A DNA stretch of 64,000 nt, from contig BJOX01000159.1 in assembly GCA_009731375.1 (NCBI GenBank), forward strand, positions 238,079-302,078, read 5' to 3'. Positions 31,101 to 40,985 of the stretch are shown here, in pieces; position 1 is the stretch's first letter; each line of letters starts with the position of its first letter. The stretch comes from Paulinella micropora. Lineage: Eukaryota > Cercozoa > Imbricatea > Euglyphida. The position numbers were made by a program, and so were the translations under genes. The notes under the pieces are model-generated. The model saw only the letters and a program-made list of their open reading frames with translations. It did not search any database and was not told the origin of the DNA.

Positions 31101-31952
31101 TCCGCGAGGGGATCGATTGGGTCGTCCTGACACCAGAGGACGTGGACCAGCGGCTCAAGTTTCTGTGGAAGAAGCAGCGCCACTCCGACGACGAAAAGCA
31201 CGAAATGAAGATTTTGGGCGTGCTGTCTCTGTATCCTGGCGCGCTAGGCGACTGCAAGAAGATGCGTGAGGAGCTGGCCAAAAAGTGCCAGGCATCAACA
31301 GACTCAGTGGCAGCTAAATGGCTCGTGCACGAGTGGGCGCAACAAGTCAAGCTGTTTTTGCAGCGGTGCAAGAGGGCGGGCGCGGCTGGACAACTTCGCG
31401 CTCGGCCAAGGCCAGGAGGGGCGTGCGTGGCAACTGGACGATGACGGTAGGCAGATTCCCGTCAACGCCAAGAGCACGCTCGCTATGTACCAGTCGCTGA
31501 ACGGACTGGCACAAGTGCTGGGCGCGGAGTCGCTGGCAGAACTGCTGAAAGACGCTAGCAAGACCTACCCGCTGTCCTTGTTGCGAGACAAGAAGGATAC
31601 GCTGGCTGCTCTGGCACAAAAGGTCAAGGATGCGTCGGCAGGTATATCCAAACAAGGCATCAAGAGCAGCAAGAAAGGCAGCAAGTGCAAGGCCTTGGCA
31701 AACTTTGTGCTCGGCCAGGCGGGGCTTGTGGTCGAGGAGACAGGTCAGAAGGAGAGGAAACAGGTGGCCGGGAAACGCACTAGCACTGCTACATTCAGGA
31801 TCGCAAAGCTAGCCAATGTACACGAAGTGTGCAAATGGCACCACGAGACCTGGAGCAAGGACGCGCAGCGGCTGCTGATGGAGTCTGCCAAAAAAAGAAA
31901 GGGTACGGAAGGCTCGTCAGCTAGTAACAAGAAACGGAAAACGACTCATTAA
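28103..31952 (+). CDS. Replicase: PolA-like region fused to UL9-like origin-binding helicase, frameshifted
   Basis: The start is taken at the ATG at 28103. Residues about 140-320 resemble a family A polymerase palm: HVELDIRNSVPFFLHWL (motif A like), KSYMLKLVHGR (motif B like) and STLVHDAVFV (motif C like). The second half resembles the herpesvirus UL9/origin-binding helicase family: LVVLDEVLLIF (motif II) and QMLMRARRVSDP (motif VI). Where motif I is expected (after GLYVIHP, near 29440), the GxGKT residues are absent. A frame break near 31375 precedes a Lys-rich C-terminal part (to 31952) ending in an NLS (NKKRKTTH). A gap at 28901-28910 has duplicated flanks. Expected role: virus genome replication initiation and synthesis. 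Confidence 0.65.
28782..29029. repeat. 119-bp duplication around a 10-N gap in the replicase gene
   Basis: 28782-28900 and 28911-29029 are the same sequence apart from a few substitutions (for example ACCGGTCG versus ACCTGTCG). This looks like two alleles or copies of one contig overlap left unmerged. Confidence 0.85.
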
Positions 31953-32083
31953 ACTTTATTTTCCCGGAAACTTTTTTATTTCAATAATAAACAAAAAAAG
32001 GCGCGCGCCTGACAGAGACCACAGAGAATTGAACTGTGACACATTTTTTCTTGTGCATACTGTTTTTGACTCGTTAGGCTAAC

Positions 32084-32445
32084 ATGTCAGACACACAGAC
32101 TAATAAGGATAATACTGCCCTTTTTTGGGGTGGGTGTCTGCCCGNNNNNNNNNNGTTCCGGCCAGGCTAGCGGTCGCTGGCCTGGCCATATACAAACCGC
32201 AACCCTGGATGCAAGCACTGGCCGCGGGGGTTGCGGCTGTCTGGCTGAGCGGTGCCCTTAACGATAGGCAGACAAGGGTTTTCGGCGGAGAGGCGTGGTG
32301 GGCAGAACACAGAAAAACGCACGGGCTCCTGTGGGCCTCCTATGCCGCTACTGGCCGTGGTGAGATTTTGGTAGGAGATGCGGTCTTCGGGGCTTGGGTT
32401 GCGACAGAACACGGAAAAAAAAGTTCTGAAACAGACTCTGTATAG
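32084..32445 (+). CDS. Small membrane protein with WW-HR motif
   Basis: Begins MSDTQTNKDNTALFWGG before a 10-N gap (32145-32154) and continues in a compatible frame. Two hydrophobic spans (LAVAGLAIY / MQALAAGVAAVWLSG and GEILVGDAVFGAWVA) surround GEAWWAEHRKTHGLLWASYA, a tryptophan-rich pattern I associate with small membrane proteins of algal-virus-like genomes. It ends 6 bp before the RNR gene. Function unknown. Confidence 0.5.
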
Positions 32446-32451
32446 AGGCCG

Positions 32452-34719
32452 ATGCAGGTCACGAAACGCAATGGAGCTCCGCAAGCCGTTTCGCTCGATA
32501 AAATTCTGGGTCGAGTTGCTAGCCTGTCCAAAGATCTGCACGCCGTTGACACAGTTTTTGTCGCCTCGAAGGTCGTGGCAGGCCTGTACGACTTCGTGCC
32601 GACGAGCGAACTTGACACGCTGGCCGCGTCAACGTGTGCATCGCTCGCGATTCAGCACCCGCAGTACGGAGAGCTGGGTGGTCGTCTCCTGGCCTCCAAC
32701 CACGCAAAGCAGTGCCCACGTACCTTCAGTGTGGCCATGGAACAGCTTAGGTGGGGCATGGAACCGGCTTACAGCATATTCGTGGACCAAAACTCGGGGC
32801 AACTAAACGCCATGATCAAGACCGAACGAGACCTGTTGTACGACTATTTTGGCTATTCGACCCTGCTCAAGTCCTATTTGCTCAAAGACAGCAAGGGTCG
32901 CGCGTGCGAGACGGCCCAGTACATGTGGCTCCGCGTGGCCGTCCACCTGCACCGCCGCGAGTCTAAAGAGCCATTGAAACTCATTAGAGAAACCTATGAC
33001 CTCATGTCATTGCAATTCTATACACACGCGTCACCTACCCTATTTAACAGTGGGCTGAAAAGAGCGGGCCAGCTTTCTTCTTGCTTTTTGCTTCCGATTA
33101 AGGGCGACTCGCTGAGCGGCATCTATGACACGATCAAAGACGTTGCTCTTATCAGTAAGGGAGGAGGCGGTATTGGTCTGCACCTCGGCTGTGTAAGGGC
33201 CAAGGGCTCCTTGATACGCAGCACGGGCGGGCACAGTGACGGTGTGGTTCCCTTGTGCAAAGTGCTGAACGAGACTGCCCGCTACGCAAATCAGGCCGGG
33301 AAGCGAAAGGGGGCGATCGCGGTCTACCTGCCAGTACACCACCCTGACGTCTTCGAGTGGCTGGACCTCAAAAAAACCACCGGTTCTGAAGAACTGCGAG
33401 CCCGAGACTTGTTTCTAGGGCTGACAGTGCCAGACTTGTTCATGGAGCGTGTTGAGAATGACGGTGACTGGAGCCTTTTTTGCCCGGACGAGACGGGCGT
33501 AGGCGACCTGGACGCCCTCTACGGCAAGGAGTTCGAGTCCCAGTACAAGCGGGCCGAGAGGCTGGGCCTGGCGAGGCGTACCGTCAAGGCTCGCGAGCTC
33601 TGGAGCGCAGTCTGCCGCGCACAGATCGAGTCGGGTGGGGTTCCTTACATTATGTACAAGGACGCAGTGAATGCCAAGTCGAACCAAAAAAACCTAGGCA
33701 CGATTCGCTGCAGCAATTTGTGCGCAGAAGTGGTTCAGTACAGCTCCGGCGGCGAGTGTGGCGAGCACAGCGTGTGTAACTTGGCCTCTATCGCGTTGCC
33801 CAGGTTCGTGTCGGAGGACCGCGAGTCCTTTGATTTCGAGTTGCTACGGTCGTGCGTGCGTGTAGCAATCAGAAATCTCGACACAGTCATAGACATTACA
33901 GAGTACCCCACGGAGGAGGCCAGACGCAGCAACCTCTTGCATCGCCCGGTGGCTCTTGGCGTGAACGGCCTGGCCGACGTGTTTGCTCTGATGAAGATGC
34001 CATGGGACTCAACAGAGGCACAAAAGCTCAATGTCAAGATCGCGCATGAACTGTACTACGCCGCATTATGGGCCTCGAACGAGCTGGCACAGGAGAAGGG
34101 CGCTTACAAGAGTTTCGGCGGGTCCCCCGCTAGCCAAGGGCTCCTGCAGTTCGATCTGTGGCCCGGCAGGCAGCAAACGGACGACCGCTGGGACTCGCTC
34201 CGCCTGCGCATCGCCAAGTATGGGCTACGAAACTCGCAGCTAATTGCCTACATGCCGACTGCCACGACTGCCCAAATCCTGGGCAATTTTGAATCGTTCG
34301 AGCCTCCCCACTCAAACGTCTTTGTACGCCGTGTGCTCTCTGGCGAGCATGTCGTGTGGAACAAACACTTGGTGCACGAGCTAGAAGAGCGCGGCCTCTG
34401 GAACGACCAGCTCCGCGATAAAATCATTGCCGACGGCGGGAGCGTGCAAAGATGCGACCTGCCCCAAGACACCAAAAACATCTACAAGACCGTGTGGGAA
34501 ATCCCTTTACGTTTGCAGCTGCACCTGGCTGCCGGCCGCGGGCCGTTTGTCTGTGGCTCGCAGTCTCTCAACTTACACATGACCGACCCCAATGAAAGAA
34601 AAGTCAGCAGTTGTCATTTCTACGCGTGGCAGCTCGGTTTAAAAACAACCTATTATGTAAGGACCCAGGCCGCTAGCAAGGCCCTGGGACCGGCCGATTG
34701 TGCTGTCTGTGTAGCCTGA
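32452..34719 (+). CDS. Class I ribonucleoside-diphosphate reductase large subunit
   Basis: Intact 755-aa ORF, the usual length for class I alpha subunits. Visible features: an N-terminal ATP-cone-like segment (VTKRNGAPQAVSLDKILGRV), the active-site Cys in QLSSCFLLP, the NLCAEV block with Cys and Glu of the catalytic trio, PTATTAQILGNFESFEP (substrate phosphate loop), the YY pair in KTTYYVRTQAA used for radical transfer, and a C-terminal Cys pair (CAVCVA) for reduction by thioredoxin. It reduces NDPs to dNDPs for DNA synthesis. No small (beta) subunit is seen in this window. Unusual for a PLV-sized genome. Confidence 0.95.
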   Translation: MQVTKRNGAPQAVSLDKILGRVASLSKDLHAVDTVFVASKVVAGLYDFVPTSELDTLAASTCASLAIQHPQYGELGGRLLASNHAKQCPRTFSVAMEQLRWGMEPAYSIFVDQNSGQLNAMIKTERDLLYDYFGYSTLLKSYLLKDSKGRACETAQYMWLRVAVHLHRRESKEPLKLIRETYDLMSLQFYTHASPTLFNSGLKRAGQLSSCFLLPIKGDSLSGIYDTIKDVALISKGGGGIGLHLGCVRAKGSLIRSTGGHSDGVVPLCKVLNETARYANQAGKRKGAIAVYLPVHHPDVFEWLDLKKTTGSEELRARDLFLGLTVPDLFMERVENDGDWSLFCPDETGVGDLDALYGKEFESQYKRAERLGLARRTVKARELWSAVCRAQIESGGVPYIMYKDAVNAKSNQKNLGTIRCSNLCAEVVQYSSGGECGEHSVCNLASIALPRFVSEDRESFDFELLRSCVRVAIRNLDTVIDITEYPTEEARRSNLLHRPVALGVNGLADVFALMKMPWDSTEAQKLNVKIAHELYYAALWASNELAQEKGAYKSFGGSPASQGLLQFDLWPGRQQTDDRWDSLRLRIAKYGLRNSQLIAYMPTATTAQILGNFESFEPPHSNVFVRRVLSGEHVVWNKHLVHELEERGLWNDQLRDKIIADGGSVQRCDLPQDTKNIYKTVWEIPLRLQLHLAAGRGPFVCGSQSLNLHMTDPNERKVSSCHFYAWQLGLKTTYYVRTQAASKALGPADCAVCVA

Positions 34720-34730
34720 AATCTTTTTAA

Positions 34731-35462
34731 TTAAACCAAATCTACTGTCAAGTCCATGGCCAAATGGCCGCCCTCTCCGTTCTCTTCGCTGGACAATGAA
34801 ACACCAAAAGCTTCCTTTTCTGAGAGATCCTGGTCCGGATACACCAGGCCGTCGTCTTGCTTGCGAATTTGCAGGACCCGCCACGACAGAGTAACTTTTT
34901 CGCCCTTGGAACACAGCGCCGTGGCTTGAATCACGGTTTTGACCACATCTCCCTTTTGCAGCGTGGCGGTGTCGGCCCCGCCCAAGAACCGCGCCCCTGT
35001 GACAGTGACGGTTAGACGAGGAGCCCAGGCCCGGTCCGATTTCTGCGACGTGCGCAGCCGTGTGCAGGGCTGGTAGCAGCACTTGACCTGCTCGTCGCTC
35101 CTTGCCATCGGGCCAGCCCTCTTCATCGTCGGCACAACCTTGTCGCGGTTCTCCACCGTGAGCTCGGCCACACGATCGTCGATCGCTCGTATCACCTGGT
35201 AGGCCTGCATCACCGCGCCAACCTGTTGCGCGTGCTTGAAGTCGAGGTCAATGGTTGTTTTCGCTGACTTGTTGCCGTCGTACGTGCTCGGGTCCCAGGC
35301 CAGCTGCATGGCGGGCAGGACCAGCGTCAGGCTCTTTTTGTCATAGCATAAGTTCGAAAAGATGCTTCCGTACGCACTTCGTGGCTCCGACAGGTGCAGC
35401 TTCTTCGGGTCGGCCGCCGGGTCAAAGGCCTTGACTTGGTTGTTGTCAGTGACGATAGACAT
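34731..35462 (-). CDS. Putative ssDNA-binding protein (NCLDV DUF5871-like pattern)
   Basis: 243 aa from MSIVTDNNQVKAFDP. The first part has YGSIFSNLCYDKKSLTLVLP followed by a W and an acidic beta segment (TTIDLDF), and the C-terminal half ends KGDVVKTVIQATALCSKG then SWRVLQIRKQ and an acidic tail. This order (core strands, then KGD-x-hydrophobic, then W) recalls the DUF5871 ssDNA-binding proteins of large DNA viruses. It lies between RNR and clamp, consistent with replication. The match is by eye. Confidence 0.5.
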   Translation of the reverse strand: MSIVTDNNQVKAFDPAADPKKLHLSEPRSAYGSIFSNLCYDKKSLTLVLPAMQLAWDPSTYDGNKSAKTTIDLDFKHAQQVGAVMQAYQVIRAIDDRVAELTVENRDKVVPTMKRAGPMARSDEQVKCCYQPCTRLRTSQKSDRAWAPRLTVTVTGARFLGGADTATLQKGDVVKTVIQATALCSKGEKVTLSWRVLQIRKQDDGLVYPDQDLSEKEAFGVSLSSEENGEGGHLAMDLTVDLV

Positions 35463-35602
35463 TTGATTTGTGGGCGTGTTTTCATGTTGCCAGCACGGTT
35501 TTTCCTTTTCGACTTTTAAATCTCGAATCTCGAATCTCACAATTTAAAAGTTTTAATTAGAAAGGATTGAAAAAAGTGGCAAAAGTACAAACGTCTCACA
35601 AA
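35463..35602. promoter_or_regulatory. Divergent promoter of SSB-like and clamp-like genes
   Basis: 140 bp between head-to-head genes. It contains a tandem CTCGAATCTCGAATCTCA, then AATTTAAAAGTTTTAATTAG, the TTAATTAA-like element repeated at other gene borders of this element. Confidence 0.45.
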
Positions 35603-36568
35603 ATGATTACTCGTTTTCTCTGGAGGTCCAAGTCTCACGGCATCGCGTTCAGACGGGCGCTCGACTCGCTGTCCCCGCTGTTGCTGGAGGCCCGAATCGA
35701 GGCCACGGTCGACAAGCTCGTGCTCTGCAGCGCGGCCGACGGGCTGGTCGGACAGTTCGTGGTCCCCTTTTCGGGCGCCAATGGTGATTATGTCAACCTG
35801 ATGTTCCCCAAGTGCGTGTTCAGCGTCGATCTCAAGGAGATGTCCTGCTGGCTTTCTACTTTCCGCGAGGGCATGGTCTTGGAACTCTCAGTCGCGGTCG
35901 ACAACAAGCTGTGTGTCAAGTTTTACAACGAGGCCAAATCCTTCGAGCACTACAGCGACCTGACCTCGCTGCTCGTGTCCCAGGAGGCTGCTTTTCTGCC
36001 AACGACCGAGTGGACCAATGTCGACCGACTCGTCGAAGTGTCTGGCCCCGCCCTGAACGCCGTGATCCGACATCACTCCAAATCCAATTCGCACTGCCGG
36101 CTTTTTGTGGAAGGGGACAGGCTCTGTACCGAATCCTCCTTGCGGGCGGTGGACGCAAGTCGGCTGGCACGCACTTCGCTCGGTGGCATCGCCCTGCTCG
36201 CGGAGGACAAGGACTCGCTGCTGCGCTCGGACCTGTCACACCCGCCTACCGAAGCCGGCGAGTGTGTCTACGCCCTCGAGGTCCTCAAGAAGATACTCAA
36301 GTCGTGCGCTTTCCAGGAGAAAAAGACTGGCCGGGTGCTGGTCGGCGCTGCCCCGAACGTGCTGCACCTCGTCTTCAAGCGGGACGGCGGCCCGTGGCTC
36401 AAGTACACTATCCTGGCCGACGCCGAATCACCGCCTGCTCTGCCCGCGCTGGCACCCCTCGCCCTGACCACCGACGGCGCCGCCGAGGAGAGCGAACAGC
36501 GCAGGGTGGTTAAACGCAAGAAGAAGAACTCGAAGAGGAAGAGAGACGAATCCCAGGCAGGCGCTTAA
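35603..36568 (+). CDS. Sliding-clamp-like processivity factor
   Basis: 321 aa from the first ATG (MITRFLWRSKSHG). The pattern of alternating strands follows the PCNA fold: RALDSLSPLLLEARIEATVD, LVLCSAADGL, CVFSVDLKEMSCWLS, then a second half after about residue 150 (NAVIRHHSKSNSHCRLFVEGDRL, YALEVLKKILKSC, LVGAAPNVLHLVF). The C-terminus is a strong NLS (RRVVKRKKKNSKRKR). Expected to tether a polymerase to DNA in the nucleus. Its last 417 bp are duplicated, inverted, at 57551-57968. The call rests on fold-like pattern, not strong motifs. Confidence 0.55.
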   Translation: MITRFLWRSKSHGIAFRRALDSLSPLLLEARIEATVDKLVLCSAADGLVGQFVVPFSGANGDYVNLMFPKCVFSVDLKEMSCWLSTFREGMVLELSVAVDNKLCVKFYNEAKSFEHYSDLTSLLVSQEAAFLPTTEWTNVDRLVEVSGPALNAVIRHHSKSNSHCRLFVEGDRLCTESSLRAVDASRLARTSLGGIALLAEDKDSLLRSDLSHPPTEAGECVYALEVLKKILKSCAFQEKKTGRVLVGAAPNVLHLVFKRDGGPWLKYTILADAESPPALPALAPLALTTDGAAEESEQRRVVKRKKKNSKRKRDESQAGA

Positions 36569-36982
36569 GCCTCCTTAGCGTGTACTTGCGGCCAGCGAGC
36601 TTGCTAATAAAATTCTTTTGTGTTTCTTTGCGGTGCACTGGCACGTACCAATTTACAACCCGTCCCACGGCCCTGAAAGCCGAGATGTCTAGCGGTCCGC
36701 CGTAGTCTACTAGCTCGTGGCGTGGTGGCGCAGGCTGTACTAGCTGCTTGTGTAGATTGACTCTTAGGAAGCTGTGCAGCAGGTCCATTGCACGCGAACG
36801 CAGCGTCTCGGCTATACCATATTCCGCAAATTTGGCCGCGCAGCCCATAGAGCAAAGTGACCCCAGACGAACAATTCTTCGTCCGCGTGGGCTATCGGCA
36901 AGCCGTATCACCTGCCGTCGTCCCTTGCACAGCCGTAGGAACAGTGCAGACACTTGCCCTTGTACGATTCGGTGCCTTCCAT
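36510..36982 (-). CDS. VLTF2-like FCS zinc-finger protein, N-terminus frameshifted
   Basis: A start at 36982 gives MEGTESYKGKCLHC, then the frame is lost for about 40 codons. The downstream frame carries LCSMGCAAKFAEYG followed by a helical LRSRAMDLLHSFLRV and a basic Ser-rich end. A CxxC, then an F/L-CSxxC pair, fits the FCS finger of poxvirus A1L/VLTF2-type late transcription factors. It overlaps the 3' end of the convergent clamp gene by 59 bp. A second copy of its 3' part lies at 57268-57609. Confidence 0.5.
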
Positions 36983-37106
36983 CTTTTCTGGGCGCCTTTT
37001 CCTGTCCCCTTTTCTGATTTTTGTTGGTTGTTTCAACTCTTGAATCTTAAACGTCCACATTCGTAATCTGTAAGTTTTTTCTCTGCTGGCCTGTCACTTT
37101 TCATAT

Positions 37107-37956
37107 ATGTCCTGCGAACACAATTGGACGTTTAGCCTAGCAACCACCGGTACGTACTGCTCCAAGTGTGGCCTGGTCAAGACAGAGCACGAGCTGTACA
37201 CTTCACAATGCTGGCTGGTCAATGGGCAGATGGTAAGGGAGCAACACGCTCCCAGACATGTCGGCTACACTCGCCTGAGCCGCTTTCGTCAGATAATAAG
37301 AGAGACCTTCAATCTGCGAGGTGTGAATCAATCTGCGTCGTGTGTCAGCCCGGCCTTGTTAGCACAGGCCCGGCGCCTGACCCACAAGTGGAGGGCACAG
37401 AACCCGACGCCCGCTCGCCTCGCGTACATCTGGCGCAGGGAGAAGCTAGGCCCTCTGACTACCGACCGAGCCAGCCAACTGTGTCACCTGTTAGGCTATG
37501 GCCTGAGCCGGCGCGAACCGAGCAAACAGACGCTGGAGGAGCTGGAACGCCTCTTCAAAAAGGTCGACGCCTGCTGGCCCCGAGTGCTAAAGAAACTGAG
37601 AGAGAGGTACGCGTGGGCGAGAAGGTGTTTTGTCAATTATCAGATCTCTTCTCCGTGCTTTCCTGTTGTTGATGGACGAAGAAGAGCTAGCGGCACAGGT
37701 GCCAGAACTGAAACAGGCCGAGTCGCGCCACCGCCAAATCGCCATGTTCGCGCTCGTGTGCGAAGAACAGGGCTGGCCTTTCATTGCCTTGGCTGGTTCA
37801 CTGAACGGCAGCGGCCTCGCGCGCCCGCTCGCGAGCCATCTTTTGTCTGGCCCCCACGCCAAGAAGAAAAAGAAAAAGAAAAAAAAGAGAAAGATGCTGG
37901 CCGCGGGTGTTGCGGCTATTGCTGAAAAAACAAATCTTGTACCCTATAGTCATTAA
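37107..37956 (+). CDS. VLTF3-like late transcription factor, frameshifted
   Basis: The start MSCEHNW... carries a zinc-ribbon-like pattern (CEH and TYCSKCGLV). The middle is helical. After a break near 37640 another frame continues ELAAQVPELKQAESRHRQ and FALVCEEQGWPFIAL, which matches the C-terminal block of VLTF3 proteins (LK..., then IC...W.FI). The tail is a long Lys run (37862-37890). Known of the family: VLTF3 drives late gene transcription in NCLDVs and is found in some PLVs and mriyaviruses. Confidence 0.65.
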
Positions 37957-37970
37957 ACAAAAAAAAGATC

Positions 37971-40300
37971 ATGGCAAAATGGGCCGCGAGTGGCCGGCTT
38001 GGCGCGGAGCCCAACCACCGTCCGGTCGTGACGATCGACCCCAGGCCGCCCCAGGAGGTGATCGACGCTTTTAACAACACCACGCTCGAGGAGATACGCG
38101 CGGGCCAGAAGCCGGTGCCGGTCTGGCCGGAACGACTGCCGCTCAAGACCAAGATGAGCGCCGCGGAATGGGTAGACCTGCGGGACAATTTCGTGGCCAG
38201 CCTCGCCGAGCTGCGGGACCGTTACCGGGACCAGGTGCTCGACCGCATGCACCTTTGTGCGTGCGGCGTGGACCCTGCCCTCCACGAGCCCTCGCCCGTG
38301 CTCGCCAAGATCATCTCGGGACGCCGGGGCCACTGGTCGGAATTCCTGACCAAAGAAAACAGCGACGACCACCAGTTTGCGCACCTGCTGTACGTGAACA
38401 GCGGCCTGGACAAAACAAAGCTGCTCAAGAGAAACAAGGCCTCGGAGTTGAACTTTATCATTGTGGAGCAAGAGGGCGGCGGCATGCTTTTCCCCGCCAG
38501 CTCCGCCGACGTGGTAGGCCGCAAGACCATTATGCTGCGCAAGGTCCTGTTCGGCGACGAAGACAGGTGGATCAAATCGATCGTGACCAAGACAGAAGGG
38601 CCTTTCCCTACGTGCCTGCTGGCCTTCTGTGCGACTCTGCTGAGGCTGCGGCGAGACGTGGAGCAGTTCCTGCCGTTCATCAACGACCTGGTAGACGCGG
38701 CCAGGCCAGGGCTGAGTTCNNNNNNNNNNTTAGTTCACGCAGCAGAGACTACACCGACTTTGTAGTCGAGTGGCTGATCTTGGCCTCGGTGAAAGAGGTA
38801 CAAGACAAATCCAAACAGCCCTCGCGCTGTGTCTGGGGAGAAGACTTTGTGCGCAGGTGGTTCACGGAAGGAGGCAGCTACTTCCGCGACAGGGACGTGA
38901 ACGCCAGGGGGGCCCTGCAGACCAGCAAAGCGACCATGGCCAACCTCAAGAACAGGCACGTGCTCTACTTGGACCCCTGGTGCGCGTTCTTGGACGAGCT
39001 CTACCGGGCCATGCTCGCGGAGGCAGACTGCTTTGAGTCGGCTGAGGCCAAGCGCACCAACGACTGCCCGTTTGCGCCCAGCGAGAGGCACCCGCTGTGG
39101 GCCCTGCAGTCCTTTCTGCTGCTGTCTATCCTCGGCTGTCGCATGGCCGAGCTGTGGAAGTTCAGCGAGTTCTTGCCGGTGGAGGACGACCAGTACATAA
39201 CGTTTACGGAGATCGGCCGCAACAAGCATGTCTTGCAACACCGGGCGGCGAAAAAGGGAGCGGACCCCCGACGGGACCCGGACGAGCAGAGCGATTACCA
39301 GGACTCTATCTATGTCGGCAAACCCCTCGCTTTACCTACGGCCTCGTCGGCCGGGGTGCTGAGAATCTACCGGCACATGATCTACGGCACCGAGAACCAC
39401 TTTAAGCACAGAGCGAAAATGGCGCCTGATGCCAGCATGCTGCTGAAAGGCGACAGGCCCAAGTCAGATTACCTGAGCTGGACGACGCACCGAGCAGAGA
39501 TCCTGGCCGAAGAGGACAACCAGCCCATTGCCATGCCGCCCGCGAAAAAAATGAAGGTCAGCACGCTGCCCTGGATGAAGTCCCTGGTGAACGCCGGCCA
39601 CAAGAAGAACATCGAACGGCCCAGCCAAGTGTTGCCTAACAGCCAAGTGTCCGCGGCCATGAAAGGCGGAGGATTTAAGAATACGTTCGAAGACCTGACA
39701 CACCTCTACCAAGAGCGCGCCCACAGCGAGTTCCGCATCAGCTACCCACACCTGCTGCGAGCCATCTACGCCAACGTGGCCTGGGAACTTTACGGCAACC
39801 AGTCGCTCGTGGCCCGGCCGGTGTTTTTCAGCCGGGTTTTGGGGCACACGCTCGAGTACGAAAACAAAGAAGAAGGGATCGGCAATCTCAAAACGCAGAT
39901 GTTTTATGACAAGGTCAAGGTGATGAGCAAGGCAGTGCCCTCACTGCACGAGCCGGACTTGCTCAAGATTGTGCAGGCCATTGTGCAACAGGGCGAAAGG
40001 CTGGCCTCGGACTATGCCCGGGTCCTGGGTGACCTGAAATACGTAATCCCGCCTAGGCTCACGCAGCTGCCCCGCGAGACCAGAGCCGAACGGTTACGCC
40101 GCCAAGCCGTTGAATTTTTCGCGGCAAATTTGCAACACCATGCCCAAGAACTGCGCCGGCCCGGTTTTTGGCGCGGGACTGTCGATTCTATTTTTTCCGT
40201 GAAAGCCTCTTACCGTTTCGCTAGTCATGCCGCTACGGCCCTTGATACGGCTGATCCTACACCAGCCGCTCAGATCACGCGGTTTACACAATTGTGTTAA
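37971..40300 (+). CDS. Telomere-resolvase-like tyrosine recombinase, gap-interrupted
   Basis: The first frame runs from ATG 37971 to the 10-N gap at 38720-38729; a second frame continues to 40300, together about 770 aa. Core features: LLSILGCRMAELWKF (box I Arg), HLLRAIYANVAWELYG (box II HxxR), and RVLGHTLEYENKEE with a later Tyr in TQMFYDKV. The LRAIYA segment parallels LRKLYA in the recombinase at 15769, so the two are homologous. The His-to-Tyr distance is longer here. It probably acts on genome ends or integration. Upstream of the core is a 250-residue unique domain. Confidence 0.6.
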
Positions 40301-40409
40301 GAGATTCAAGAACCAAAAGCTCATAATCTGACTTTTATTGAAGTCAGAAAGTGAAAAGCAGAGCAAGGTCGAAGCCCTTGCAATTTTTTTTGCCGCGCCG
40401 CTAATTACG

Positions 40410-40967
40410 ATGAGTTGCGACAAACCGTGCCGAGTGGCACCTGACGGGAAAATTTCGCTCGTTGATTTTGCCGGGAAAACGTTTCCTTTTTTGACTCCTA
40501 GCCGTTGCGCGGAACGGATCCGCAGGCACCTCCAGCTACACCCCTACCGGCTAACCAACGGCCACATTTCGAGATTCAAATTCCCGAAACAGCGCGGCCA
40601 GCGCTGTGGCACGTGGGTCTGCGCGCCAGAAATAGCAGTCGAGGTCATGGGCCAGTTTGCGTCGGACTGGAACGTGCGGCCCTCACGGCGGACACAGCCC
40701 AGGGTCAGTAACAAGCCCCTTGAACCAAGCGTCGCCACTGCCGTGAGCTATCTCGAGGGCGTCCGCGACGGATTTGCAATTCTTGGACAGTTCGCTCCAG
40801 ACACAACAAGCATGCTCCAGCCTGCTCTGGACGAGACAGTTGGTACAGTTGACACCGAAGAAGAGGCAATGCCTCCTTTCGAGCTCCTGACCCCTGTTCT
40901 GACTTACGAGCAGGACGGGGAAGAAGAAAACGAACTTGAGAGCGTCGCAGAGCATTTTTCGTTTTAA
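40410..40967 (+). CDS. KilA/BRO-like DNA-binding domain protein, small
   Basis: 185 aa from MSCDKPCRVAPDG. Residues 10-80 (ISLVDFAGKTFPFLTPSRCA, FKFPKQRGQRCG) resemble the BRO/KilA-related module that is far clearer in the paralogues at 51982 and 53095 (a VIDAI-like helix, KIxF/FKFP and a GERAK-like segment). The C-terminus is acidic. Probable regulator; weak call. Confidence 0.4.
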   Translation: MSCDKPCRVAPDGKISLVDFAGKTFPFLTPSRCAERIRRHLQLHPYRLTNGHISRFKFPKQRGQRCGTWVCAPEIAVEVMGQFASDWNVRPSRRTQPRVSNKPLEPSVATAVSYLEGVRDGFAILGQFAPDTTSMLQPALDETVGTVDTEEEAMPPFELLTPVLTYEQDGEEENELESVAEHFSF

Positions 40968-40985
40968 TTAAAAAATCAAGAAGAT

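Noticed and set aside
28481-31201. Several 200-311 aa minus-strand ORFs opposite the replicase
   Set aside because: Antisense shadows in GC-rich coding sequence; the plus frame carries the helicase motifs.
37166-37672. 168-aa plus-strand ORF inside the VLTF3-like gene
   Set aside because: Out of frame with the zinc ribbon and the W-FI block; Arg/Pro-rich shadow composition.
40410-40967. Clear BRO/KilA-N assignment
   Set aside because: Only weak pattern similarity to the 51982/53095 paralogues, so it is kept as a low-confidence call.
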